Shown here in pieces: positions 1 to 6,226 of a stretch of DNA of 6,226 nt. Position 1 is the first letter of the stretch. Each line of letters opens with the position of its first letter. The position numbers and the translations under genes are program-made. Source of the DNA: Candidatus Saccharibacteria bacterium UBA3225 (GTDB taxonomy: Bacteria > Patescibacteriota > Saccharimonadia > Saccharimonadales > Saccharimonadaceae); the NCBI GenBank assembly GCA_002363515.1, contig DEVX01000040.1, positions 1 to 6,226 of the forward strand. The letters run 5' to 3'. The notes below the pieces were generated by a model. That model was given only the letters and a program-made list of their open reading frames with translations, was not told where the DNA came from and did not search any database.

Positions 1-2511
1 GACGGAGCATACGGCGTTCTCGATAACCTATTATTAGTAGACCCTATACCAAACGATCCAACCTCGCCAATCCATGTCGTTTGGGATTATATTCGCAATA
101 TCACCAATCTTATTTTCGTGCTTTTCTTCTTGGCAATCATCTTCTCGCAACTTACCGGTGTCGGCATAAACAACTATGGTATCAAACGTATGCTACCGCG
201 TTTAGTTATTGCCGCAATCTTAATTAATCTTAGTTACACCATCTGTACAGTAGCCGTAGATCTCAGTAATATCTTTGGTATATCTTTGCGCAATATCTTC
301 GAGAATATTCAAGAGCAGGCGATCCAAAAGGGCACAATTAGCCAAATCGCCGCCAATACCTCCGTCGCCAGTATAGTTGCCACCCTCTTAGGTATTGGAG
401 CAGTGAGCGGCGCGGTCGCTCTAACTTTTGCCGGAGGCATTACTGGTATTATATGGCTCTTAATTCCTATTATCTTATCAGGCGCAATTGCCGTAATCTC
501 AGCTATTATTACTATGGCCGCTCGCCAAGCACTCATATTCTTACTTGTCATGGTTTCACCATTCGCCTTCGTCTGTTACCTTCTCCCAAATACTGAGAAA
601 TGGTTCCGTACTTGGTATCAATTATTTACTCGCATGATTATCTTTTATCCAATGTTTAGTGTATTATACGGCGCGGCACAACTCGCTGGTTTCATAACAA
701 TCACTTCCGCTACTAGTTGGCTCGGTGTCGTTCTTGGCATCGCAATCCAAGTCCTACCATTATTTATGTCTATACCACTCATGCTCATGGCTGGCACCGT
801 CCTTGGCGGTATCGGCAACTTTATCCGCCGCACTACTGATCCTGCCACTGGCTTATTGCGTCGCCGTGCCGCTGAAGGGCAAGCACTCGCCCGCGCACGT
901 CAGCTCAATAGCACAAATAGACTTCCACACAACCGCTTAGCTCGTTGGTTGGAACAGCGTCGCACTAATCGCGAATTCGATCTCCAACAGACTACGGCTA
1001 ACAATAGAGATACCTATATGACGAGAGCTGCTACTAGCATGATTAGCGGACGCGATCGTAAACGACTAAACGGACGCGGCGCTCGCTACTTGGATATGCA
1101 GGCACGTAAAATGCAAAACCAAATTGCCCGTACTCAATTTGAAACTGATATAGATGAAGGTTTCGATAATGGCTCAGCAACCGGACTCCCGATCGTTCGC
1201 CATATGCGCAATGCACGAATTGCCAACGCCAACCGCACCTTTGAAGATGCTATTATTGATGATCACATTGTAAAAACGCGCCAACACAGCGTAGCACGAA
1301 ACAATATGGAAAATCGCGCCAAGCGTATACGCGATGCTCTTAGCGATGAAAATCAACGAGTCAACAATCATATACACAATCAAGTTACTGCCGCTTTTCG
1401 TCAAAATAATTCCCCAGTTGCCGGCAGCGCAGAAGAATTGGCTGTCAAACGCGCAGTTAACGATGTTCTTGCTGATGCTATTTCACAAAAACGCCGCGTC
1501 GACTCCGAGATGAAGAGTAATTATCTAGAACTCTATGACGATTCACCAGCTGGCGGCTATGTCAAGAAACAGTTTATCGAGGCACTTAACACTAAAGACT
1601 ACAACTCTGCTTCGGCTGCTATAACTATCATGGCAAAGCGCGGCGACCACGGCGACCTTATCCGCACTCTAGTTGATAATTCCAACCAAATATCTAACGA
1701 TTTCGCCATGCAAAAAGCTATCGCAGACACTGGCTTAGGCCTCAAGAAAGAAAACTTATACCTCTGGGCATGGTCAAAAGCTAATATGATTCGTCGCGCT
1801 ATGAGCGATGGCAACGACCCTAACCATCCAGAAAATAATATCGAATCTTACATCGACATGAAGACATTTCTTTCTGGTGGCAACATGCCGAACGATGGCA
1901 CTGCTGTAAGTAATAAGCTTAAAAAAGCCTCGCTTCAGCAAATCTTTAGCGATCTCAATGGCTGGTCAGCAGTCGCTTCCCAGGATCGCACAGTATTCAA
2001 GGAAATGTTCGAGTTAATCAAAGATGGCACTATCCCAATCCAAACAGGTGCTAACGGGGAAGAGTACCCACTCCTAATTCCAGAAAAATACATTCGCTCC
2101 GCCGCCGTATCTGGGCTCATGGATGGTGAGCAACTCGGCACACTCAATACGCTTCTCACTGGTGGCTTTGATATGAGTAAGTTCAAGAATCATCAAAGAC
2201 AGGATGCTTGGTTCTATGCTCACCAAGGCATGATTGAGAATCAAATTATGAGCTACGTCAACAATATGGTTGCTAGCCAGCTCGTCAGCTCTAAGAGTTC
2301 CACCCTAAAAGACATGAATGGCGCCCTGCTGGAAATTCATCCTGACCAATATATAGAAAGAAACGTAAACGGAAACATCGTACGTGTCAGTACTCAACTT
2401 TATAACGCATTCGACAGACAGCGCGCTGCACTAAATCAGAATAGTGCCATTAACCAACGCAACTCCATGAATAAAGAAGTTCGCGAAATGTTCGGCATAA
2501 ATCTTGATTAA
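1..2511 (+). CDS. VirB6/TrbL-like polytopic T4SS membrane protein with long soluble tail (5' partial)
   Basis: Probable inner-membrane channel or platform component of a type IV secretion system. The reading frame is open from base 1, giving 836 codons before TAA. The first 39 codons read as plausible protein (residues such as VWDYIRNITNLIF lead into the first membrane helix), so the GTG at 118 is internal and the true start lies upstream. Numbering from base 1, about seven hydrophobic segments lie near residues 34-56, 66-88, 123-145, 147-171, 175-196, 210-232 and 240-272. The stretch around 175-210, with R-Q-A-L, V-S-P-F-A-F and a following W-F-R-T-W-Y, resembles the conserved core of TrbL/VirB6 proteins. 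Residues from about 273 to 836 form a hydrophilic tail of about 560 residues, first Arg-rich, then mixed charged and Asn-rich, probably helical, with no domain I recognise. VirB6 proteins usually have about 300 residues, so the tail is a large extension. Only two cysteines occur, both in membrane segments. Position before PrgI and VirB4 supports the call. Family assignment is from motif resemblance and context. Confidence 0.5.
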   Translation, partial: DGAYGVLDNLLLVDPIPNDPTSPIHVVWDYIRNITNLIFVLFFLAIIFSQLTGVGINNYGIKRMLPRLVIAAILINLSYTICTVAVDLSNIFGISLRNIFENIQEQAIQKGTISQIAANTSVASIVATLLGIGAVSGAVALTFAGGITGIIWLLIPIILSGAIAVISAIITMAARQALIFLLVMVSPFAFVCYLLPNTEKWFRTWYQLFTRMIIFYPMFSVLYGAAQLAGFITITSATSWLGVVLGIAIQVLPLFMSIPLMLMAGTVLGGIGNFIRRTTDPATGLLRRRAAEGQALARARQLNSTNRLPHNRLARWLEQRRTNREFDLQQTTANNRDTYMTRAATSMISGRDRKRLNGRGARYLDMQARKMQNQIARTQFETDIDEGFDNGSATGLPIVRHMRNARIANANRTFEDAIIDDHIVKTRQHSVARNNMENRAKRIRDALSDENQRVNNHIHNQVTAAFRQNNSPVAGSAEELAVKRAVNDVLADAISQKRRVDSEMKSNYLELYDDSPAGGYVKKQFIEALNTKDYNSASAAITIMAKRGDHGDLIRTLVDNSNQISNDFAMQKAIADTGLGLKKENLYLWAWSKANMIRRAMSDGNDPNHPENNIESYIDMKTFLSGGNMPNDGTAVSNKLKKASLQQIFSDLNGWSAVASQDRTVFKEMFELIKDGTIPIQTGANGEEYPLLIPEKYIRSAAVSGLMDGEQLGTLNTLLTGGFDMSKFKNHQRQDAWFYAHQGMIENQIMSYVNNMVASQLVSSKSSTLKDMNGALLEIHPDQYIERNVNGNIVRVSTQLYNAFDRQRAALNQNSAINQRNSMNKEVREMFGINLD

Positions 2512-2533
2512 AACTCTACAAAATGCTTCTACA

Positions 2534-2571
2534 CTGACCATAAAAATTAATGATTATGCTAAAATATAAGT
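2534..2571 (+). promoter_or_regulatory. Candidate extended -10 promoter for the PrgI-family gene, possibly leaderless
   Basis: The 60-base gap between the VirB6-like stop and the next ATG is AT-rich. It contains TGC-TAAAAT at 2557-2565, an extended -10 element (TGn) with a hexamer matching TATAAT at five of six bases. Seven bases after the hexamer is the A of the ATG at 2572, so transcription from this element would begin at or next to the start codon. No Shine-Dalgarno sequence precedes that ATG. A weak -35-like CTGACC (four of six) lies at 2534-2539, but its spacing of 20 bases is too long to rely on. This is a prediction from base pattern only. The gene could instead be read through from upstream. 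Confidence 0.5.
2539..2558. repeat. 20-bp imperfect palindrome overlapping the candidate promoter
   Basis: CATAA at 2539-2543 pairs with TTATG at 2554-2558, and the central ATTAAT at 2546-2551 is itself a palindrome on the same centre. Eight of ten base pairs are symmetric; the mismatches are at 2544/2553 and 2545/2552. It ends two bases before the -10-like hexamer, where an operator for a dimeric regulator would sit. It is very AT-rich with no GC-rich stem or T-run, so it does not look like an intrinsic terminator. It may be chance in AT-rich spacer DNA. Confidence 0.5.
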
Positions 2572-3636
2572 ATGGCTCAGTATAAGGTCCCCCAAGATGT
2601 AGAGGCCGATGATAAACTCCTCGGGCCTTTTAGTTTTCGTCAATTCGTCTACCTTATGATTATAGGTGGTCTTATTGGCTTGGGTGTTTTATTATGGCAG
2701 GTTTTTCCACCTTTTATTGTCATCTTAATACCGCCAATCATCCTACTTGGCGCGCTCGCTTTACCATTAAAGAAAGATCAGCCGATGGAAACCTATCTGT
2801 CCGCTGTTGTATCTTTTTATCTCAAGCCACATATTCGCACATGGGAGCCAGGCGAGCCAGAGACGACTATTAAAATTACCGCCCCAAAGAAAACCGAAAA
2901 AGTCCGCACTAAAAATATCGACCAAGAAGAAGCTCTCCACCGCCTTTCATTTCTCGCCGACATTATCGATACTGAGGGTTACGCTATTAAAGGCACAACT
3001 CTTAATTCTGGCGTAAAAGAAGAAGTCTACGCCGAAGCTCACGATACTCCCGACATGTTCGAGAATACAACCGCCAGCAACAATCTAATCAATCAAACTC
3101 TCACAGATGGAGCATCGGCACGCCATGATCTAGCTATTAGTCAAATGCGCGCAGCTATTGAAAATAATGCCCACAACCAAAACACGACCATCACTAATCA
3201 TAACGGCCAGCTCAATCAACAAATACTACAACAGACTACGCAGCCACAAACAATGCAACAGCCTCAGGCATATCCAATGCCTCAACCGCCTGCATTGCCA
3301 GATAACCCCGTCATAAATAACCCGTCAATTTCAGCACCGAAACCAATCGTCCCAAGTAATCCACTAAGTGATGAAGCCGTAAAGTACAACGACACTATCA
3401 TAAAGCCAGATTCAATGGTTGCTGAAATCGAAGCCGAAAGAGCAGAGCAAGAAAGAATCCAGCAGGAAGAGGCCGAAGAAAAGCGTCAGACAGAAATAAA
3501 AGAAGTCACCGAACAAACCGACCAAAATATGATTGATCTCGCCAACAACTCAGACTTCTCCATTGAAACCATCGCCCAACAAGCGAAACGTATTAAAGAA
3601 AAGAAAGACGACGAAGTTTATATTTCACTACATTAA
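2572..3636 (+). CDS. prgI: PrgI family (VirB3-like) T4SS membrane protein with long C-terminal extension
   Basis: Small inner-membrane T4SS subunit, equivalent to VirB3, expected to anchor the VirB4 ATPase. Residues 1-95 carry the PrgI pattern: N-terminal YKVPQDVE, then LLGPFSFRQF, two adjacent membrane helices at about 25-45 and 47-66, then a K-K-D-Q-P motif and the stretch ending in the W-E-P-G region near 91. The start is fixed because an in-frame TAA at 2560-2562 leaves no earlier start. At 354 residues it is about three times the usual PrgI length of roughly 100-120. The extra part has a charged segment (about 105-200), a Q/N/P-rich low-complexity stretch (about 200-265), a Glu/Gln/Arg-rich likely coiled coil (about 281-345) and a short hydrophobic tip (E-V-Y-I-S-L-H). 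It has no cysteine. The 9-base gap to the next gene implies co-transcription. The N-terminal assignment is firm; the function of the tail is unknown. Confidence 0.5.
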   Translation: MAQYKVPQDVEADDKLLGPFSFRQFVYLMIIGGLIGLGVLLWQVFPPFIVILIPPIILLGALALPLKKDQPMETYLSAVVSFYLKPHIRTWEPGEPETTIKITAPKKTEKVRTKNIDQEEALHRLSFLADIIDTEGYAIKGTTLNSGVKEEVYAEAHDTPDMFENTTASNNLINQTLTDGASARHDLAISQMRAAIENNAHNQNTTITNHNGQLNQQILQQTTQPQTMQQPQAYPMPQPPALPDNPVINNPSISAPKPIVPSNPLSDEAVKYNDTIIKPDSMVAEIEAERAEQERIQQEEAEEKRQTEIKEVTEQTDQNMIDLANNSDFSIETIAQQAKRIKEKKDDEVYISLH

Positions 3637-3640
3637 GGAG
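3635..3640 (+). promoter_or_regulatory. Shine-Dalgarno AAGGAG selecting the GTG start at 3646
   Basis: AAGGAG overlaps the last two bases of the upstream TAA stop (3634-3636) and lies five bases before GTG at 3646. This spacing supports GTG over the later in-frame ATGs at 3676 and 3694, neither of which has a comparable site. The strong site contrasts with the PrgI-family gene, which has none. Confidence 0.5.
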
Positions 3641-3645
3641 TTAAC

Positions 3646-4635
3646 GTGCAACCAAATCAACCACAGCCACTACCAATGCAAAACCCACAACCTATGAACG
3701 GTATTCCTCAGCCACCTATTGGCCAACCTATCATAAACCAGCCAGTCACGGGCCAACCAGTTGCAGACCAGCCAATCGTAAGTCAACCAGTCACGGGTCA
3801 ACCGGTTGCTGGCCAGCCAATTGCAAGTCAGCCAGTCGCGGGTCAGCCAGTCACTGGTCAACCAGTTGCAGGTCAGCCTACCGCTATTCCACAACAACAA
3901 GCCCCCAACGGCGATACCACACAAAAAGAAAACCCCACTTCCACTCAAGCATCATTAATTATTTCCGAATTACGCGACTCAATGGTAATTATGAAAGATG
4001 GTTCCTTTAGGGCTGTGGTTGCCTGTAAATCTATTAACTTTGATCTCATGTCTGAGACTGAGCGTGAAGCGGTTGAATATTCTTATCAAAACTTCTTAAA
4101 CTCCTTGAATTTTACCATTCAAATCCTTATTCGTTCTCAACGCGTCGATATTGGACCTTATCTGGATCGCTTAACCGAACTCCGTCGCGACAACGATAAT
4201 ATGCTCCTCGGCATTCTTATGGATGATTATATTGGTTTTATCGACGAGTTGTCTCAAGAAGCAAACATTATGGATAAATCTTTCTTTATTGTAATTCCAT
4301 ACTACACTTCATCCGAAGCCGAAAAAGCCGTAACCCAAACAAAGAATTTTTTCAAATCATTCAGCCGCGCCAAGGGCCAAACAATTACTCGCATCGATCG
4401 CGCCACCTACGACAAGGCCGTGACAGAAATAAACAACCGCGTAGAAGCCGTTATTGCAGGCTTATTCCAAATTGGAATCCACTCTGTTCGCCTTAGTACA
4501 AAAGAGCTAGGCCAGCTCTATTACAACTTCAATAACCCAGACACCGCTGTTCGTGAGCCGCTAGGAGATTTCAATAAACTTGCCCACTTGTATGTTAAAA
4601 AGGGCGAACCAGGTACTGAAGGGAGTCAAAAATAA
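3646..4635 (+). CDS. TraC-like protein resembling a VirB4 N-terminal domain, with a pentapeptide-repeat N-terminus
   Basis: Likely accessory half of the T4SS ATPase module. The 329-residue product has two parts. Residues 1-100 are low-complexity, Q/P-rich, with QPVxG-type pentapeptides at 22-81. Residues about 103-329 are folded alpha/beta sequence beginning LIISELRDSMVIMKDGSF and continuing through a region with V-E-Y-S-Y-Q and I-R-S-Q-R-V to the end near L-Y-Y-N-F-N-N-P (291-298). That pattern matches the TraC-like / VirB4 N-terminal region, where the chain ends in a 'ly..yNp'-type motif before the ATPase part. No Walker A or B motif and no membrane helix or signal peptide is visible, so it should be cytoplasmic and not an ATPase itself. 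It has one cysteine (127). The GTG start is set by AAGGAG at 3635-3640. Its TAA shares one base with the ATG of the VirB4 gene, suggesting translational coupling and a joint role. Family assignment is confident; the separate function is inferred. Confidence 0.5.
   Translation: MQPNQPQPLPMQNPQPMNGIPQPPIGQPIINQPVTGQPVADQPIVSQPVTGQPVAGQPIASQPVAGQPVTGQPVAGQPTAIPQQQAPNGDTTQKENPTSTQASLIISELRDSMVIMKDGSFRAVVACKSINFDLMSETEREAVEYSYQNFLNSLNFTIQILIRSQRVDIGPYLDRLTELRRDNDNMLLGILMDDYIGFIDELSQEANIMDKSFFIVIPYYTSSEAEKAVTQTKNFFKSFSRAKGQTITRIDRATYDKAVTEINNRVEAVIAGLFQIGIHSVRLSTKELGQLYYNFNNPDTAVREPLGDFNKLAHLYVKKGEPGTEGSQK
3709..3888 (+). repeat. Coding tandem 15-bp (QPVxG) repeat, with 45-bp higher-order units
   Basis: Twelve consecutive five-residue units of the form Q-P-[VI]-x-[GSDN] occupy residues 22-81 of the TraC-like protein; the first has P for the third residue and the last (QPTAI) is degenerate. 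A longer period is visible: QPVTG-QPVAD-QPIVS (3739-3783) is followed by QPVTG-QPVAG-QPIAS (3784-3828) and then a third, more diverged 45-bp unit (3829-3873). Synonymous differences such as CAG/CAA for Gln and CCA/CCG for Pro show the units are not freshly copied. The encoded segment is probably an extended, flexible, proline-rich chain. Confidence 0.5.
4618..4625 (+). promoter_or_regulatory. Shine-Dalgarno-like GAAGGGAG for the VirB4 start
   Basis: GAAGGGAG lies inside the last codons of the TraC-like gene and ends nine bases before the ATG at 4635. Together with the TAATG stop/start overlap, it supports that ATG as the true start and allows both fresh initiation and reinitiation by ribosomes finishing the upstream gene. 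Confidence 0.5.
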
Positions 4636-6226
4636 TGGCAAAGCAAAAACAAATCAGCGCAGCAGATATTGCCGCACAAGCTCAACTTCAAGAAGAAGTT
4701 GAAATCCAAAAAGCATTCGAGACCGGTATCACCACACTTCGAGACCTTATTTCTCCATCAAGTATCGAGATTCACTCAGATTATTTCCGTCTTGGTACGA
4801 AATACGGTCGCACCATCTATGTGTATGGGTATCCACGCATGCTTTATACTGGTTGGTTAAGTTCTATCATTAATATCGACGAAGTTATTGATGTATCTAT
4901 GTATATATACCCAGTCGACACCGACATAGTAATGAAGAACCTTACCAAAAAGGTTACTCAGCTCGAAGCTAGTATGAATATTAATAGCGAGAAGGGGAAA
5001 GTTCGCGACCCAGAGCTCGAAGCCGCTATATCCGATGCCGAAGACCTACGCGACCAGCTTCAGGTCGGTGCTGAAAAGTTTTTCCGTTACGGCCTATATG
5101 TTACCATTTACGCCGACTCATTAGATGAACTACAATTTGTCCAACATAAAATCGAAAACATCTTTGGGCAACAAATGGTATTCAGCAAAGTTGCTTCATC
5201 TCAGCAGGAGCAGGGCTTAAATAGCACAATGCCTCAATGTTCCGACCAGCTTCAGATTCGCCGCAACATGAACACGGGCGCAATTTCTACTAGTTTCCCA
5301 TTCACATCCGCAGATCTCACTCAGGAAAAAGGCATCCTTTATGGCGTTAATATGCATAATAATGGTCTCGTCATATTCGACCGATTCTCGCTTGAGAATG
5401 CCAATATGGTCGTCTTTGCTAAGTCTGGTGCAGGTAAATCATTTACGGTCAAGCTTGAAGCGCTTCGCTCCATGATGGTCGGCACGGAAATTCTCATTAT
5501 CGACCCAGAAAACGAGTATCAAAAACTTTGTGATGCCGTCGGCGGCGCTTATGTTCGTCTCAGCCTTAACTCCGACGTTCGCATTAATCCATTCGACCTT
5601 CCAAAAGTAGTCGATGCAGAAGATGCTAACGATGCGCTTCGCGCTAACCTTGTCACACTCCATGGCCTCTTCCGTCTCATGTTGGGAAATGGCGCCGGCC
5701 TTTCACCAACTGAAGAAGCTGACCTCGATCAGGCACTCATTGATACCTATGCTCGCGCCGGCATCACAAATGACCCATTAACTCACACTGCCGTTCCGCC
5801 AACTATTATGAATCTATTTGACACCCTACTACATATGGGCGGTTCTGGCCCAAGCCTCGCACAACGTCTACGTAAATATACAACTGGTAGCTTCGCAGGC
5901 ATTTTCTCTCAACAATCAAATATCGACATCAATAATCAGATGGCCGTCTTCAATATTCGCGATCTTGAAGATGAGCTTCGCCCAGTCGCTATGTATATCG
6001 TCCTCTCGCATATTTGGAACATTGTTCGCGCCGAACAAAAACGTCGCCTCCTCCTCGTAGATGAGGCTTGGCAGCTTATGAAATATGAAGACTCAGCCAA
6101 CTTCCTATTTAGCCTTGCGAAACGTGCTCGTAAATATTATCTCGGTCTCACAACTATTACGCAGGACGTCGAAGATTTCATGTCATCAAAGATGGGTCGC
6201 GCCATCGTCGCAAACTCATCCATGCA
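4635..6226 (+). CDS. virB4: VirB4-type T4SS ATPase (3' partial)
   Basis: Cytoplasmic, membrane-associated ATPase that powers assembly of and transport through type IV secretion systems. The frame is open to the window end: 530 codons plus two bases, with the stop outside. After a hydrophilic, Gln/Ala-rich start (1-30), residues about 30-240 look like the CagE/TrbE/VirB4 region preceding the ATPase, including F-R-Y-G-L-Y-V-T-I near 150. Walker A is AKSGAGKS at 262-269 (K268), followed by the family motif IIDPENEY at 288-295 and I-N-P-F at 317-320. Walker B is LLLVDEAW at 472-479 (D476, E477). A later T-I-T-Q-D-V segment (Q510) matches the conserved Gln motif of the RecA-like fold. Walker A begins with Ala, which fits the [AG]xxxxGK[ST] consensus. 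Full VirB4 proteins have about 800 residues; here part of the N-terminal region seems to be on the preceding gene, so this chain may be shorter. All visible catalytic residues are intact. It overlaps the TraC-like gene by one base. Confidence 0.5.
   Translation, partial: MAKQKQISAADIAAQAQLQEEVEIQKAFETGITTLRDLISPSSIEIHSDYFRLGTKYGRTIYVYGYPRMLYTGWLSSIINIDEVIDVSMYIYPVDTDIVMKNLTKKVTQLEASMNINSEKGKVRDPELEAAISDAEDLRDQLQVGAEKFFRYGLYVTIYADSLDELQFVQHKIENIFGQQMVFSKVASSQQEQGLNSTMPQCSDQLQIRRNMNTGAISTSFPFTSADLTQEKGILYGVNMHNNGLVIFDRFSLENANMVVFAKSGAGKSFTVKLEALRSMMVGTEILIIDPENEYQKLCDAVGGAYVRLSLNSDVRINPFDLPKVVDAEDANDALRANLVTLHGLFRLMLGNGAGLSPTEEADLDQALIDTYARAGITNDPLTHTAVPPTIMNLFDTLLHMGGSGPSLAQRLRKYTTGSFAGIFSQQSNIDINNQMAVFNIRDLEDELRPVAMYIVLSHIWNIVRAEQKRRLLLVDEAWQLMKYEDSANFLFSLAKRARKYYLGLTTITQDVEDFMSSKMGRAIVANSSM

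Noticed and set aside
118..120. GTG as the start of the VirB6-like gene
   Set aside because: The frame is open from base 1, the upstream codons read as normal protein leading into the first membrane helix, and no ribosome site precedes this GTG.
2512..2571. Intrinsic terminator between the VirB6-like and PrgI genes
   Set aside because: The only symmetric element is AT-rich with a weak interrupted stem and no following T-run.
3709..3888. CRISPR array
   Set aside because: The repeats are 15 bp, contiguous without spacers, in frame and translate to a clean pentapeptide pattern.
3670..3948. Minus-strand open frame with a repeated Trp-Leu pattern
   Set aside because: It is the reverse complement of the QPVxG repeat. 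Its periodicity is inherited from the real gene, and it has no ribosome site or family resemblance.
4669..4860. Plus-strand short open frame near the VirB4 start
   Set aside because: It is an out-of-frame shadow of the VirB4 N-terminus, with no independent start signal or recognisable protein character.
5418..5441. Walker A beginning with Ala instead of Gly as a sign of an inactive ATPase
   Set aside because: AKSGAGKS satisfies the [AG]xxxxGK[ST] consensus, and the catalytic Lys, Walker B Asp-Glu and later Gln are all present.
5439..5663. Minus-strand open frame within the VirB4 gene
   Set aside because: It lies entirely under the ATPase domain in the opposite strand, where the sense frame has clear conserved motifs.

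Overview
The window is a four-gene, single-strand (+) segment of a type IV secretion (T4SS)-like locus. It reads VirB6/TrbL-like membrane protein (5' end outside the window), PrgI/VirB3-like protein, TraC-like (VirB4 N-terminal-like) protein, then VirB4-type ATPase (3' end outside the window). The order matches the prgH-prgI-prgJ core of Gram-positive conjugation systems such as enterococcal pCF10. No relaxase, coupling protein, transposase, tRNA, rRNA or CRISPR array is visible. Nothing here shows that the element is mobile rather than a chromosomal secretion system.

The wording of the proteins resembles what I remember of Candidate Phyla Radiation bacteria, most closely Candidatus Saccharibacteria (TM7), where this cluster is common in small host-attached cells. 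Resemblances include the PrgI head joined to a long low-complexity tail, the stand-alone TraC-like protein before VirB4, and the VirB6-like protein with a very long soluble tail. This placement is from memory and was not searched. The standard genetic code fits: every complete gene ends in TAA and no in-frame TGA occurs, which argues against the UGA-glycine lineages (Gracilibacteria, Absconditabacteria).

Layout: 1-2511 is the VirB6-like gene, open from the first base. 2512-2571 is the only real intergenic gap. It carries a candidate extended -10 promoter placed so that transcription would begin at or beside the next ATG (a possible leaderless mRNA), overlapped by a 20-bp imperfect palindrome. 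2572-3636 is the PrgI-family gene. After 9 bases with a strong Shine-Dalgarno sequence, a GTG-started TraC-like gene runs 3646-4635. Its N-terminus is a tandem QPVxG-type pentapeptide repeat. It overlaps the VirB4 ATPase gene by one base (TAATG), and that gene runs off the window end at 6226 with Walker A and Walker B present.

Working model (inference): the VirB6-like and PrgI proteins form the inner-membrane platform. The TraC-like protein and the VirB4 ATPase together supply what is one VirB4 polypeptide elsewhere and dock on PrgI. The long disordered or charged extensions on three of the four proteins are the least explained part of the window. This is best read as a divergent version of a known machine, not a wholly new system.

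[Form note: the original answer gave no feature confidence values; every 0.5 in that field is a placeholder required by the schema, not an estimate.]
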